A DNA stretch of 64,000 nucleotides from Alphaproteobacteria bacterium. Its GTDB lineage: Bacteria > Pseudomonadota > Alphaproteobacteria > UBA2966 > CAIVPW01. The notes below the pieces were generated by a model that did not search any database, was not told the origin of the DNA, and was given only the letters and a program-made list of their open reading frames with translations. Of the stretch, positions 18,514 through 28,632 are shown in pieces. Numbering within the stretch: position 1 is the first letter of the stretch; each line of letters opens with the position of its first letter. Where the stretch lies: assembly GCA_947481575.1 (NCBI GenBank), contig CANKGV010000007.1:43999-107998 (forward strand), in the 5' to 3' direction. The translations under genes were made by a program, and so were the position numbers.

Positions 18514-19581
18514 CTAGGTACCTGTACCGACGGCATCGGCAACGGACTTGAAGCCATCGCGCGCCAACAAGGCCGCGAGATCAATGTGGATCTGCGGGAC
18601 AAGTTCGGGACCGGCATAGACCATGGCGGTGTAAAGCTCGACCAAGTGTGCGCCGGCGCGAATCTTGGCGTAGGCATCGGCTCCGGACGATACGCCCCCG
18701 CAGCCAATCAACACCAGCCGCCCCGCCGCCAAGCGGTGGGCAATGGCGAGCAAGCGCGTAGACAGGCCCAGGAGCGGCGCGCCGCTGAGACCGCCGGGTT
18801 GGTGGCGGTTGGGCGAACGCAACTCTTCGCGCAGGCCGATGCTGGTATTGCCGACGATCAGGCCGGCGATGCCGCGGGAGATGGCGGATTCGACGATAGG
18901 CGTGAGGTCGTATTCGTCGAGGTCCGGGGCAACTTTCAGTACGAGCGGGGTTGTGGGCGATGCAGCGTCGCGCGCGGCGACGGCGCGCTGCAGCAACTCG
19001 TCGATCCGGCTGCGTTGTTGCAGGCCACGCAGACCCGGCGTGTTGGGCGACGAGACATTGAGCACCAGGAAATCCGCGAGCGGCGCCAACGCGACGATGC
19101 CGGCGACGAAATCGGCGATGGGATCGGCAGCGTCTTTATTCGGGCCGACGTTGGCGGCAACAATGCCTTTGCGGGAGCGGCTACCGAGGCGCGAGCGGGC
19201 GGCGAACAAACCGGCCCCATTGAACCCCATACGGTTGATGACCGCGCGATCTTCCGGCAGGCGGAACAAGCGCGGGCGCTGATTGCCGGACTGGGGCTTG
19301 GGGGTGACGGTGCCGACCTCAACGAAGCCGAAGCCGGTCCGCAGCATCGCATCGGGCACGCGCGCGTCCTTGTCGAACCCTGCGGCGAGACCGATGGGTG
19401 ACGGGAACTGCAGGCCGAACGCCGTGCTGGCGAGGGATGCGGGCGGCGGCGGCGCGGTCGGGCCGAAGCCCATCTCCAACCCACGGAGCGTGAGTTCGTG
19501 GGCGAGTTCCGGCTCCAGGCGCCGCAGCGCGGCAGTGGCGAGGCTATACAGGCCGGACAAGCGGCGCTCCCGTTGCGGCAT
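18514..19581 (-). CDS. pyrD: Dihydroorotate dehydrogenase (quinone), class 2
   Basis: Membrane-associated FMN enzyme of pyrimidine synthesis. 355 residues with the N-terminal amphipathic segment typical of class 2 (LYSLATAALRRLEPELAHE). FMN/substrate motifs: PIGLAAGFDKDA, VEVGTVTPKPQSGN, RLFRLPEDRAVINRMGFNN-like with NGAG, and NVSSPNTPGLRGLQ with the catalytic Ser. Overlaps the SRAP gene by 38 bases if ATG 19581 is used; TTG 19560 is an alternative that would remove most of the overlap. Confidence 0.95.
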   Translation of the reverse strand: MPQRERRLSGLYSLATAALRRLEPELAHELTLRGLEMGFGPTAPPPPASLASTAFGLQFPSPIGLAAGFDKDARVPDAMLRTGFGFVEVGTVTPKPQSGNQRPRLFRLPEDRAVINRMGFNGAGLFAARSRLGSRSRKGIVAANVGPNKDAADPIADFVAGIVALAPLADFLVLNVSSPNTPGLRGLQQRSRIDELLQRAVAARDAASPTTPLVLKVAPDLDEYDLTPIVESAISRGIAGLIVGNTSIGLREELRSPNRHQPGGLSGAPLLGLSTRLLAIAHRLAAGRLVLIGCGGVSSGADAYAKIRAGAHLVELYTAMVYAGPELVPQIHIDLAALLARDGFKSVADAVGTGT

Positions 19582-20245
19582 CCACCGGTTCGATCACCGA
19601 TGGATCATCGTTCTGGAAAGAGTTTACCCGCTGGGACACGGCAAGCATCTGCCACGCTTCGTCGCCCCCCGGGTGCAACAAGCCGTGGAGCGCGTCGTCG
19701 TTGGCCGGTTCCTGGCCCAGCCACTGCGGCCAATCGGCCGGGGACAGAATCACCGGCATGCGGTCGTGCAGCGGGCGCACCAGATCGCTGGCGGCGGTGG
19801 TGAGGATCGTGAATGAGTGGACGGGGGGAGCGTCCTTGGCTTCGCGCCAGCGGTCCCACAAGCCGGCGAAGGCGGTCAGGCTTCGGTCCTTGGGCGTAAA
19901 CAAGAATGGCTGGCGGCCGTGTTCGGTGGCGCGCCATTCGAAGTAGCCGTTGGCGGGGACAAGACAGCGGCGCTCGCGAAAGGAATCGCGGAACGACGGC
20001 GTCGTTGCAGCGGACTCCGAACGGGCGTTGAACATCGGCTTGCCCGCGGGGCCTTTGGACCACCACGGCACGAAGCCCCAGCGCATTAGCACTAGGGTGC
20101 GGCCACCGGCCTTATTGCGCACGACCACCGGCGCGTCCTGGGTGGGAGCGATGTTGTAGCGCGGCGGGAAATTGGGAAAGCCTTCGGTATCGAACAAGCG
20201 CCGCACCGCTTCGTGCGGGGACGTCATCATGTAGCGGCCGCACAT
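19544..20245 (-). CDS. SOS response-associated peptidase (SRAP/HMCES/YedK family)
   Basis: Forms a covalent thiazolidine link with abasic sites in single-stranded DNA. 233 residues from ATG 20245, chosen because the initiator Met is removed to expose Cys2 in MCGRYMM. Other conserved parts: NIAPTQDAPVV, RWGFVPWWSK, FNARSESAA with the conserved Arg/Glu, LVPANGYFEW with the catalytic-area Glu, and HDRMPVIL with the active-site His. The frame is open upstream to 20674 but that part overlaps lysS antiframe and is not protein-like. Lies nine bases after lysS. Confidence 0.93.
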   Translation of the reverse strand: MCGRYMMTSPHEAVRRLFDTEGFPNFPPRYNIAPTQDAPVVVRNKAGGRTLVLMRWGFVPWWSKGPAGKPMFNARSESAATTPSFRDSFRERRCLVPANGYFEWRATEHGRQPFLFTPKDRSLTAFAGLWDRWREAKDAPPVHSFTILTTAASDLVRPLHDRMPVILSPADWPQWLGQEPANDDALHGLLHPGGDEAWQMLAVSQRVNSFQNDDPSVIEPVDAATGAPLVRPV

Positions 20246-20253
20246 AGCGGACC

Positions 20254-21864
20254 CTAGGACACCGCCGCGGGCGCCCCCGATACGAACGCACCGCTGAGCG
20301 CTTGGCGGATCAGGGCGATCGTTTCGTTCACTCCGAACAGGGCGATGAACGACCCCATGCGCGGGCCCTGGCTTTGGCCGAACATCACTTCGTACATGGT
20401 GCGGAACCAATCGCGCAGGTTTTCGAAGTTGTGGCGCTTGCCGACTTCGTAGACTTGGTTCTGTAGCGCTTCGGCGTCGGCGCCGGCGGGCACCGTGGCG
20501 AGCGTCGCGGCGAGGTCTTCCAGCGCGGCCCGCTCGGCAACCGTGGGCGCGCGGAACTTTTTCTCCGGCAGCACGAAATCCCGGTAGTAGCGCACGGCGT
20601 AGTCGACCAAGCGATTCAGAATCGGGTTGGCGGTGGGGTTCGCCCCCGGCGCGTAGCGGCTGATGAAGCCCCACACGACCTTGGGGTCTTCGGAATTACA
20701 CACGCTGACGAGGTTAAGCAGCATGCCGAAGCTGACCGGCACGTCCTCGTGCGGAACCGTGCCGCGGTGGATGAACCACGCCGGGTTATTGTGCTGCGCC
20801 GCGTCGCCCTGGCTGCGGTAGGCGGCGAGGAACGCGAGGTATTCGTCGACCGCCTTGGGGATCACGTCGAAGTACAGGCGCTTGGCGCGCTGCGGCGCCT
20901 GGAACATGTACAGCGCCAGGCTTTCCGGCGAGGCGTAGGACAGCCATTCTTCGATGGTGAGGCCGTTGCCGCGCGACTTGGAAATCTTCTCGCCCTTGTC
21001 GTCCAAGAACAACTCGTAGATGAACGTCTCCGGCGGCGTGCCGTCGAGCGCGCGGCAGATGCGGGTGCTGAGCTTGACCGAGTCGATCAGGTCCTTGCCC
21101 GACATCTCGTAATCGACCTTGAGCGCGGTCCAGCGCATGGCCCAATCGGCCTTCCACTGCAGCTTGCAGTGGCCGCCGGTGACGGGCACTTCCGTAAGTG
21201 TGCCGTCTTCGTCCTTGAACACGACGGTTCCGGTGGCGAGCTTGCGCTCGATCAGCGGGACCTGGAGCACGCGCCCGCTCTTCGGGCTGATGGGCAGGAT
21301 CGGACTGTAGGTGGCCTGGCGTTCGGCGCCGAGCGTGGGCAGAACGATGGCGGCGATGTCGTCGTGGCGGGCGAGGACGCGCAGCAGCACTTCGTCGAAC
21401 ATGCCGGCGCGGTAGCACTCGGTCGAAGACCGGAACTCATACTGGATGCCGAAGCCGTCGAGGAACGAGCGCAGCATCGCGTTGTTGTGCTCGCCGAAAC
21501 TCGGGAACTTGCCGAACGGATCGGGCACGGAGGTGAGCGGCTTGCCGAGGTGCGGCGCCACCAGTTCCTTGTTCGGAATGTTGTCCGGCACCTTGCGCAG
21601 GCCGTCCATGTCGTCGGAGAACGCGACGAGGCGGGTGGGCAGGTTGGACAGCGTGGCGAACGCTTGCCGCACCATGGAGGTGCGGGCAACCTCGCCGAAC
21701 GTGCCGATGTGGGGCAGGCCGGACGGGCCGTAGCCGGTTTCGAACAGGACGATGTCCTTGGGCGCCTTGGCCAGCCGCTCGATCAGGCGCTTGGCCTCCC
21801 GGAACGGCCACGCCTCGCCGCCTTGCGGCTCGCTCCTAAGCGCGTTGTCCGGCTCTCCCGCCAT
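20254..21864 (-). CDS. lysS: Lysine--tRNA ligase, class I
   Basis: Charges tRNA-Lys. 536 residues, class I (archaeal/alphaproteobacterial) type rather than the class II enzyme of E. coli. HIGH-type motif [14 protein letters not shown] near residue 55 and KMSKS-type motif [12 protein letters not shown]; an anticodon-binding helical C-terminus follows. ATG 21864 ([13 protein letters not shown]) is preferred over TTG 21882. No class II lysS is visible in the window. Heads a minus-strand run with the SRAP gene, pyrD and the EAL gene. Confidence 0.94.
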   Translation of the reverse strand: MAGEPDNALRSEPQGGEAWPFREAKRLIERLAKAPKDIVLFETGYGPSGLPHIGTFGEVARTSMVRQAFATLSNLPTRLVAFSDDMDGLRKVPDNIPNKELVAPHLGKPLTSVPDPFGKFPSFGEHNNAMLRSFLDGFGIQYEFRSSTECYRAGMFDEVLLRVLARHDDIAAIVLPTLGAERQATYSPILPISPKSGRVLQVPLIERKLATGTVVFKDEDGTLTEVPVTGGHCKLQWKADWAMRWTALKVDYEMSGKDLIDSVKLSTRICRALDGTPPETFIYELFLDDKGEKISKSRGNGLTIEEWLSYASPESLALYMFQAPQRAKRLYFDVIPKAVDEYLAFLAAYRSQGDAAQHNNPAWFIHRGTVPHEDVPVSFGMLLNLVSVCNSEDPKVVWGFISRYAPGANPTANPILNRLVDYAVRYYRDFVLPEKKFRAPTVAERAALEDLAATLATVPAGADAEALQNQVYEVGKRHNFENLRDWFRTMYEVMFGQSQGPRMGSFIALFGVNETIALIRQALSGAFVSGAPAAVS

Positions 21865-21947
21865 CGTCCTAACCCCCTGCAATCGTGGCGCGGACCCTAG
21901 GGGTTCCGGGCGGGGGGCGTCAACGAGAGCGTGGTGCCCGAACGCCT

Positions 21948-23666
21948 CTAGCCGGCCCGGATTTCGCGCAGGAATTCGTCCACCTGCCGGCGTAGGTTGG
22001 CGCCGTTCTTGGTGAGGGCGTCGGCGGCGGCGAGGACCTGGGCGGCACCCGCGCCGGTTTGCAGGGACGCCTCGGTAACGCTGGCGATGCTGGTGGAGAC
22101 ATCGGAGGAACCCGCGGCCGCCTGCTGGGCGCTGCGCGAAATTTCGCGGGTGGCGGCGCCCTGCTCTTCCACCGCCGCGGCGATAGCGGTGGAAATCTCG
22201 TCAACGCGGTTGATGGTTTGGGCGATGTCGTGAATGCCCTTGGCCGAGGATTCGGTGGACGCCTGGATCGCCTTGATGTGCCCAGCGATATCTTCAGTAG
22301 CGCGGGCGGTTTGGCCGGCGAGCGACTTCACTTCGCTGGCGACGACCGCGAAGCCCTTGCCGGCCTCGCCGGCGCGAGCGGCCTCGATCGTGGCGTTGAG
22401 GGCCAACAAGTTAGTTTGGTTGGCAACCTCGCTGATCAGGGTGACCACGGAGCCGATCTTGGCGGCGGCCTCGGACAGAGCATTGACCTTCGCGCTGGTC
22501 TCGTTGGCTTGCGTCACGGCGCTGCCGACGATGCGGGCGGATTCCGCCGCTTGGCTGCCGATCTCCTGAATCGACGATGACAGTTCTTCGGTGGCCGCCG
22601 CGACCGTTTGCACGTTTTGCATAGTCTGCTCGGACGCAGTGGCAACGACGCTGGATTGGCGGGTGGTTTCGCCGGCGGTCGATGACAGCGATTGGGCGGT
22701 ATGCTGCAACTGTTCGGCGGCTTCGGCCACCGCGGCGACCACGCTGGACACGCGGGATTCGAAGCGGTCGGCGAGTGTGATCATCATCGCGCGCCGTTCT
22801 TGCTCGGTGCGGGTACGCAGCGCGTCTTGTTCGGCGCGCAGCCGGCCGGCGCTGGTCAGTGCCTCTTTGAACACACCCACCGACTTGGCCATGGCGCCGA
22901 CTTCGTCCGCCCGGTCGATGCCGGGGATGGCGACGGTGAGATCGCCCGTGGAGAGACGGCCCATGGTGCCAGTCATGGAATCGAGGGCGCGGGCAACGCC
23001 GAGCACGATCGCGCCGGAGAGCAGCGCCACGATCACGCCCAGCACGACGGGCACGGAGGATAGATTCTGAATCAGGTGGACGTCGGCCGCGCTGGCCTCC
23101 GCCCCCGCCTTGGCATCGGCGATGCTCCGGGCAATGTAGTCTTCGGTTAGGTTGGAAAGCGCCTCCAGACGGTCGCCCATCACCTCGGCAGCCGCATCGA
23201 ACGAACTCATCAGCTTGTTGCCGCCGTCGGGGCCGGTAGCGACGTAGGCCGTAGCCATCTTGATGCCGGTTGCGTAGTACGGCGCGAAATCGGTTTGCAT
23301 GGCGCGCAACGCCGCGACGATATCGGCCAAACCGGCGGCTTGCGCCAAGGCGATGGCGGTATCGCTGTCTTCCTTGAAGCGGCCAGCGAATTCCTTGGCG
23401 ACGTCGAAGCCATCGCCCAGCCCATCTTTGGCCTGGGTGGCGGAGACATCGGTGAGCCACTGCTGCACCTGGACCACGTCGAAGCGGACGTCCTTGGTAG
23501 CGCTGAGGAGTGGCACCGCTTGCTCCGCGACGCGGTTGCCCGCCTCCTGAGACTCGACACCGGACCGCTCGACCCGCGCGAGAGCCCACAACCCGCCGCC
23601 GACCGTGAGGACCAGCACGGCGGACAACAGGGCAATGGTGGCGAACAATTTGGTGCGTATGGTCAT
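21948..23666 (-). CDS. Methyl-accepting chemotaxis protein
   Basis: 572 residues. Starts [20 protein letters not shown]1 about 8-30, then a helical periplasmic sensor with [16 protein letters not shown]2 about 205-228, a HAMP domain ([20 protein letters not shown]) and a long coiled-coil signalling domain with the conserved tip [20 protein letters not shown]. Ligand unknown; no CheB/CheR-binding C-terminal pentapeptide is evident (ends [10 protein letters not shown]). The open frame upstream of ATG 23666 is not typical; AAGG precedes this start. Confidence 0.94.
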   Translation of the reverse strand: MTIRTKLFATIALLSAVLVLTVGGGLWALARVERSGVESQEAGNRVAEQAVPLLSATKDVRFDVVQVQQWLTDVSATQAKDGLGDGFDVAKEFAGRFKEDSDTAIALAQAAGLADIVAALRAMQTDFAPYYATGIKMATAYVATGPDGGNKLMSSFDAAAEVMGDRLEALSNLTEDYIARSIADAKAGAEASAADVHLIQNLSSVPVVLGVIVALLSGAIVLGVARALDSMTGTMGRLSTGDLTVAIPGIDRADEVGAMAKSVGVFKEALTSAGRLRAEQDALRTRTEQERRAMMITLADRFESRVSSVVAAVAEAAEQLQHTAQSLSSTAGETTRQSSVVATASEQTMQNVQTVAAATEELSSSIQEIGSQAAESARIVGSAVTQANETSAKVNALSEAAAKIGSVVTLISEVANQTNLLALNATIEAARAGEAGKGFAVVASEVKSLAGQTARATEDIAGHIKAIQASTESSAKGIHDIAQTINRVDEISTAIAAAVEEQGAATREISRSAQQAAAGSSDVSTSIASVTEASLQTGAGAAQVLAAADALTKNGANLRRQVDEFLREIRAG

Positions 23667-23776
23667 GGGTACCTTATTCGCGCTGGAAATGATCGTGCGC
23701 GGCGGACAGGAATAGAGCGTCTTGACGCGTGAGCGTGCACAGTGGCGCGCTGGCCGCCTTGATCTACCGCAACGGC

Positions 23777-24478
23777 CTAGACGACGTTGCCGACCAGCGC
23801 GCCGATCCCCGCGGTAAGGGCCATCGCCAACGCGCCCCAAAAGGTGACGCGGATGGTGCCCTTGATCACGCCAGCACCGCCGGTGCGAGCGCCGATGGCA
23901 CCCAGGAGCGCCAAGAACCCGAGCGAGGCGATCGACACGGCGGGCACCAGCACGGCCTGGGGTGCCACCACCACCATCAGCAGCGGCATGGCGGCGCCGA
24001 CGGCAAACGTGGCCGCCGAGGCCAGCGCCGCTTGGACCGGGCGGGCGGTGGTGATTTCGGAGATGCCTAATTCATCGCGCGCATGGGCGCCTAGCGCGTC
24101 TTTCGCCATCAACTGGATGGCGACCTGGCGGGCGAGTTCCGCATCCAACCCGCGCTGAACGTAGATCTGGGTGAGTTCTTCGGTCTCCAACTCGGGTTGC
24201 GTCGCCAATTCGCCGCGCTCCCGCGCTAGATCGGCGGATTCGGAATCGGATTGCGAGGACACCGAGACATATTCGCCGGCGGCCATCGACATGGCGCCGG
24301 CAACCAGGGCGGCGATGCCGGCGACCAGCACTTCCGACGGGCTGCCCGCGGCGGCGGCAACCCCGACGATCAGGCTGGCCGTGGAGACGATGCCATCGTT
24401 GGCGCCGAGGACGGCGGCGCGCAGCCAGCCGATGCGGGCGACGCGATGGCGTTCGGCGTGGTAACGCACGCTGCGCAT
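23777..24478 (-). CDS. VIT1/CCC1 family iron/manganese transporter
   Basis: 233 residues, five predicted TM helices: two near the N-terminus ([37 protein letters not shown]) and three at the C-terminus, with a charged cytoplasmic metal-binding segment about 70-125 rich in Glu. Family members export Fe2+ or Mn2+ from the cytosol. ATG 24478 overlaps the upstream gene stop; GTG 24481 is one codon earlier. Confidence 0.9.
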   Translation of the reverse strand: MRSVRYHAERHRVARIGWLRAAVLGANDGIVSTASLIVGVAAAAGSPSEVLVAGIAALVAGAMSMAAGEYVSVSSQSDSESADLARERGELATQPELETEELTQIYVQRGLDAELARQVAIQLMAKDALGAHARDELGISEITTARPVQAALASAATFAVGAAMPLLMVVVAPQAVLVPAVSIASLGFLALLGAIGARTGGAGVIKGTIRVTFWGALAMALTAGIGALVGNVV

Positions 24479-24975
24479 CACACCACCGGCGTGCGCGGCG
24501 GTTCGGCGATCAGCCTAGTCTCGATTGCTTCCATTTCACCGATGTAGCTGGAGACCGCGAGCTTGAACCGTTCGCGGCCGCGGGGTTGAACGGCTTCGTG
24601 CGCACCACGGGGCCACACCGTAAGGCGTTCGACCAGATCGCACACGGGCTGATCGGCGAACGAGCGACATTTCGGATTGTGGGCGAATTCGTTGCGGATC
24701 CGATTGACCCGGTACAGATCGTCGTAGGCGCCGTGGCTGATAATGCGCAGCGCGTGAAGCAAGCGAATCTTGGCGCCGAAGTTGCCGAGCGGGCCTTGCT
24801 GGCCGAACAGGTCGGTCAGGACCGCGTGGTCATCCAGCATCTGCGCCTGCAGCACGGCGGTCACGCGATTTTCCAAGATCGCGGCCATAACCACGGCGCG
24901 GGCGCGGTCGGGGCCAGCATCGTAAACCTCGGCGAAGGCACGTTCTTCGTCCTTGTCGCGAAAATTGAGCTGCAT
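24478..24975 (-). CDS. MltR-like domain protein
   Basis: 165 residues from MQLNFRDKDEERAFAE. The centre resembles the MltR (mannitol repressor) fold: MAAILENRVTAVLQAQMLDD, PLGNFGAKIRLLHALRIIS and RVNRIRNEFAHNPKCRSF. No mannitol genes are near, so a regulatory role in mannitol use is not supported; the RNEFAH segment occurs in many unrelated-function MltR-like proteins. Its stop overlaps the VIT1-like start. A longer version from 25035 would overlap the neighbouring gene. Confidence 0.75.
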   Translation of the reverse strand: MQLNFRDKDEERAFAEVYDAGPDRARAVVMAAILENRVTAVLQAQMLDDHAVLTDLFGQQGPLGNFGAKIRLLHALRIISHGAYDDLYRVNRIRNEFAHNPKCRSFADQPVCDLVERLTVWPRGAHEAVQPRGRERFKLAVSSYIGEMEAIETRLIAEPPRTPVV

Positions 24976-24982
24976 GGGGGCC

Positions 24983-25300
24983 TTACGCGCGGGTCTTAGG
25001 CTTGGCTTTGGCTTTGGCGCCGATGGCCTTGGCAACCGGCGGCTTCAGTGCAGGCCTGCCCTTGGCGCTTGCGGCGGTCGGCGAGGCTTTGGCCTTTGCG
25101 GCGGATACCGCCTTGGCTTTCTTCACCGGCCGTGGCTTGAACGCGGCAGGCGGGCCGTCATCGCTGGAGGCGCGGTTCTTGAAGTATTCGACTTGGGCAA
25201 GGCGGTGTTCCGCTTCGGCGCGGGTGCCGAAAGGACCGCCCAGGTTCTTGCCGGTGGATTCCGAAAGCACGTACCAGCCATCGGGCTTCTGCACGATCAT
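24983..25300 (-). CDS. Conserved hypothetical protein with Lys/Ala-rich tail
   Basis: 105 residues from MIVQKPDGWYVLSES. Residues 1-45 form a compact domain (VLSESTGKNLGGPFGTRAEA, then AEHRLAQVEYFKNR); residues 55-105 are almost entirely Lys, Ala and Pro, like a histone-H1-type nucleic-acid-binding tail. Family not recognised with certainty. A DNA- or RNA-binding role is inference from composition. Located seven bases before the MltR-like gene, with which it is probably co-transcribed; diverges from the helicase gene. Confidence 0.7.
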   Translation of the reverse strand: MIVQKPDGWYVLSESTGKNLGGPFGTRAEAEHRLAQVEYFKNRASSDDGPPAAFKPRPVKKAKAVSAAKAKASPTAASAKGRPALKPPVAKAIGAKAKAKPKTRA

Positions 25301-25382
25301 GGCGACACTCCGGTAACGCAGGCCGTGCACAGCGTATCACCACCGGGCGACAGCGCCGATTACTGCGAGGCATACTCCGGCC

Positions 25383-28190
25383 GTGCCCACCCTTCCTGTC
25401 CCCGCCGCCACCGTCCCCCTGCCCGCGCTCCAGGTCCCCGATGCACCCGCGCTGGTGGCGGGTTTGCGCCATGCCGCATGGGTGACCGCAGAGGGGGAAT
25501 TCGCTGAATTGGCGTTCAGTACGGCCGCCCGGCGGGCGGCCGCCGCGCCGCCGATCGTGTGCCATGGGCCGGCCACGGCGGCGCGCCTGGGGGTCAAGCG
25601 GTTCGCCGCCCTGGATACTCTGGAGCTGTTCGCGTTCGTCCGCCCGGGCCAGTTCTGCGTGCCGACACCGGGAGGGCTGGCGGCGGCACTGGGGGTAGCG
25701 CCGCCGTTCGATACCGCCAGCGAGGCGGTGGCGCTGGTGGATGCCACCGCCAAGATGCTGCGCGAATTGCGGGCGCAGGCGGGGGACCGGGACGCGATCG
25801 CGGTGGCCCAATACCTCGGGGCCTCCGACTGGATTTGGGCGCCGTGGGTATTGGGAGCACTGGGCGCGCCGGAAGGCGGCAAGGCGCTACGGCTGGACGT
25901 GTGGTCGCGGCTGCCGGAGTGGGCCGAATTGGCGCCGCCGGACCCGCCCGGCCATGAGCCTGTGGAACGCGAGGAAACACTGGCGCGGCTTGCCAAGCTC
26001 TTGGGCGCCCATGCCGAACCCCGGCTGCAGCAGCGGGTGTTTGCCACGGAAGCCGCCGGCGCATTTGCGCCCCGCGACGCGGCGGGGGAGCCGCGCGTGG
26101 TGCTGGCGGAGGCCGGTACCGGCATCGGCAAGACGCTGGGCTACATCGCGCCGGCCAGCATCTGGGCGGAGAAGAATGGCGCGCCGGTGTGGCTATCCAC
26201 CTACACGCGCAACTTGCAGCGGCAGATCGATACCGAGCTCGACCGGCTGTACCCCGACCCCGCGGTGAAGCGCACCCGCGTGGTAGTGCGTAAGGGGCGC
26301 GAGAACTATTTGTGCCTGCTGAACCTGGAAGAGGAAGCGGCGCGGGCCTTGGCCGGCGGCGGCGTAGGCGTGGGGCTGACGGCGCGGTGGGTGATGGCGA
26401 CCCGCGACGGCGATCTGGGCGGCGACTTTCCAGCGTGGCTGCCAGCACTGGTGGGGCACGAGAACACGACGGGCCTAAGCGACCGGCGCGGCGAGTGCAT
26501 CTATTCGGCGTGCCGCCACTACCGGCGCTGCTTCATCGAACGGGCGCAGCGGCGAGCACGGCGCGCCGACCTAGTAATCGCCAACCACGCGCTGGTGCTG
26601 GCGACGCTGGCCCGCAGCGATGACGCGCGCGACGTGCCGCTGCGGTTCGTGTTCGACGAAGGACACCATATGTTCGACGCGGCGGACTCGGCGTTCTCTG
26701 CCCACCTGACGGGGCAGGAGGCGGCCGAACTGCGGCGCTGGCTGCGCGGGCCCGAAGGCGCGCGGCGGCGTGGGCGGGGCCTGGCGGACCGGATCGGCGA
26801 TCTGATCGGCGACGACGAGGCGGCACAGAGTGCGCTGACCGCGGCGGTGCGGGCGGCTGGCGCGCTGCCCGCACCGGGGTGGCTGAGCCGGTTGCGGGAA
26901 CGCACCGATGGCTCCACCCAGACGCCGACCGAGGCGTTCCTAGGGGCGGTGCGGGCACAGGTGATCGCAAGGCAGACGCAGCCGGATGCGGGCTATTCGC
27001 TGGAGGCGCCGATCAACGATCCGGTGCCGGGACTGCTGAACGCGGCGGGCGAACTGTTCGACGCGCTGGAGCAATTGGCTCAGCCTCTTGCGGCGCTGGC
27101 CAAGACCTTCGCCGCGCGGCTGGACGACGAAACCGCGACGCTGGAGGAGGACCTGCGTCAACGGATGGAGGCGGCGGTACGCGGGCTGGCGCGGCGCAGC
27201 GCCACGGTAGCGGCATGGCGCGGCATGCTGGCCAGCCTCCGCGAGGCGACGCCGGAAGCGTTCGTGGACTGGTTTTCGCTGGAGCGCGAATGGGGCCGTG
27301 ACCTGGATGCGGGCATGCACCGGCACTGGATCGACCCCACCGCGCCGTTTGCCGAACACGTGCTGCGCAAGGCGCACGGGGCGCTGATTACGTCGGCGAG
27401 TTTGCGCGACGTTGGTTCGCGCGCGGGCGACAACGATTTCGATGACGTTGCCGATGGCGCGCCTGCGCGCGACGACGACGGCTGGGCCGCGGCCGAGGTG
27501 CGTACCGGCGCGCTGCATCTGCCGGTGCCGCCGCGGCGCGTGAGCTTGCTCTCGCCGTTCGATTACGCGGCGCAGACGCGGATCATAATCGTGCGCGACG
27601 TGAACAAGGACGACCCGGATCAGGTGGCCGCCGCCTACCGCGAGCTGTTCCTCGCAGCGGGAGGCGGCGGGCTGGGGCTGTTCACGGCGATCTCGCGCCT
27701 GCGGGCGGTGCACAAGCGCATCGCCGGGCCGCTGGAGGATCAGGGGCTGAAGCTGCTGGCGCAGCACGTGGACGCGATGGACACGGCAACGCTGGTTGAC
27801 ATCTTCCGCGCCGAAACCGACACGTGTTTGCTGGGCACCGATGCGGTGCGCGATGGCGTGGACGTGCCGGGGGCGAGCCTGCGCCTGATCGTGTTCGACC
27901 GGGTGCCTTGGCCGCGGCCCGATATTCTGCACAAGGCCCGCAAACAGGCGTTTGGCGGCGCGGGCTATGACGACCGCATCGCGCGGCTGCGGTTACGCCA
28001 GGCGTATGGGCGGCTGGTGCGGCGCGCGGACGACCGCGGCGTGTTCGTGATGCTGGATGCGCGTACGCCCACACGCCTGCTCCCGGCGTTTCCGCCGGGG
28101 GTGGCGGTGGACCGGGTGGGGATCGCCGAGGCGGTGGCGCAGACCAAGGCGTTTCTGGCGGCGGCCCGTGTCGTTGGCCCTGCGACCTAG
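25383..28190 (+). CDS. ATP-dependent DNA helicase, DinG/XPD-like
   Basis: 935 residues from GTG 25383. An N-terminal extension of about 215 residues (exonuclease-like or unknown) precedes the SF2 helicase core. Walker A EAGTGIGKTLGYIA, DEGH box VFDEGHHMFD, Fe-S cluster cysteines around CLLNLEEEA and CIYSACRHYRRCF, motif V/VI RDGVDVPGASLRLIVFD and LRQAYGRLVRRADD. Related to DinG, a 5'-3' helicase that unwinds R-loops and other structures. It is longer than E. coli DinG. Diverges from the Lys/Ala-rich protein gene. Confidence 0.9.
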   Translation: MPTLPVPAATVPLPALQVPDAPALVAGLRHAAWVTAEGEFAELAFSTAARRAAAAPPIVCHGPATAARLGVKRFAALDTLELFAFVRPGQFCVPTPGGLAAALGVAPPFDTASEAVALVDATAKMLRELRAQAGDRDAIAVAQYLGASDWIWAPWVLGALGAPEGGKALRLDVWSRLPEWAELAPPDPPGHEPVEREETLARLAKLLGAHAEPRLQQRVFATEAAGAFAPRDAAGEPRVVLAEAGTGIGKTLGYIAPASIWAEKNGAPVWLSTYTRNLQRQIDTELDRLYPDPAVKRTRVVVRKGRENYLCLLNLEEEAARALAGGGVGVGLTARWVMATRDGDLGGDFPAWLPALVGHENTTGLSDRRGECIYSACRHYRRCFIERAQRRARRADLVIANHALVLATLARSDDARDVPLRFVFDEGHHMFDAADSAFSAHLTGQEAAELRRWLRGPEGARRRGRGLADRIGDLIGDDEAAQSALTAAVRAAGALPAPGWLSRLRERTDGSTQTPTEAFLGAVRAQVIARQTQPDAGYSLEAPINDPVPGLLNAAGELFDALEQLAQPLAALAKTFAARLDDETATLEEDLRQRMEAAVRGLARRSATVAAWRGMLASLREATPEAFVDWFSLEREWGRDLDAGMHRHWIDPTAPFAEHVLRKAHGALITSASLRDVGSRAGDNDFDDVADGAPARDDDGWAAAEVRTGALHLPVPPRRVSLLSPFDYAAQTRIIIVRDVNKDDPDQVAAAYRELFLAAGGGGLGLFTAISRLRAVHKRIAGPLEDQGLKLLAQHVDAMDTATLVDIFRAETDTCLLGTDAVRDGVDVPGASLRLIVFDRVPWPRPDILHKARKQAFGGAGYDDRIARLRLRQAYGRLVRRADDRGVFVMLDARTPTRLLPAFPPGVAVDRVGIAEAVAQTKAFLAAARVVGPAT

Positions 28191-28222
28191 ACAGGCCGGA
28201 ACGGCTTGCCTATGGTCCGCGC

Positions 28223-28621
28223 ATGGAACACACCGCACTGATCTACGTGATGGTGCTGACGGCCGCGGCCGACAGCAAGATGGGCGACGCCGAGCTGGCC
28301 ATGATCGGCGAGATCGTGCGCACCTTGCCGGTGTTCGACGGCTACGACCCAGAGTTACTGCCCCGCACTGCCGAGGACTGCGCCGAAATCCTTTCGGGCA
28401 AGAACGGGCTCGATACGGTGCTGAAGCTTGTAACCGATTCGCTGCCCGAACCGCTGCGCGAGACCGCCTATGCGCTGGCGTGCGATGTCGCCGCCGCCGA
28501 TACCAGCATCAGCCAGGAAGAAGCCCGGCTGCTGCAGATGCTGCGTCACAGCTTAGGGATCGACCACCTGATCGGCGCTGCTATCGAACGCGGCGCCCGG
28601 GCGCGCTTCCAGCGCATCTGA
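28223..28621 (+). CDS. TerB-like protein
   Basis: 132 residues of mostly alpha-helical TerB fold (MEHTALIYVMVLTAAADSKM, CDVAAADTSISQEEARLL), with acidic metal-binding positions DSKMGDAE and DTSISQEE in the two helical repeats. Members are linked with tellurite resistance operons but also occur alone; here no TerA/D/Z partner is adjacent, though a terC gene lies 2 kb away at 30654. Function unknown. Confidence 0.85.
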   Translation: MEHTALIYVMVLTAAADSKMGDAELAMIGEIVRTLPVFDGYDPELLPRTAEDCAEILSGKNGLDTVLKLVTDSLPEPLRETAYALACDVAAADTSISQEEARLLQMLRHSLGIDHLIGAAIERGARARFQRI

Positions 28622-28632
28622 GCGCTTCGCCG

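Noticed and set aside
19544..20674. An SRAP protein with a long N-terminal extension (to 20674).
   Set aside because: The extension is antiframe to the LysRS gene and the family needs Cys at position 2, which fixes the start at 20245.
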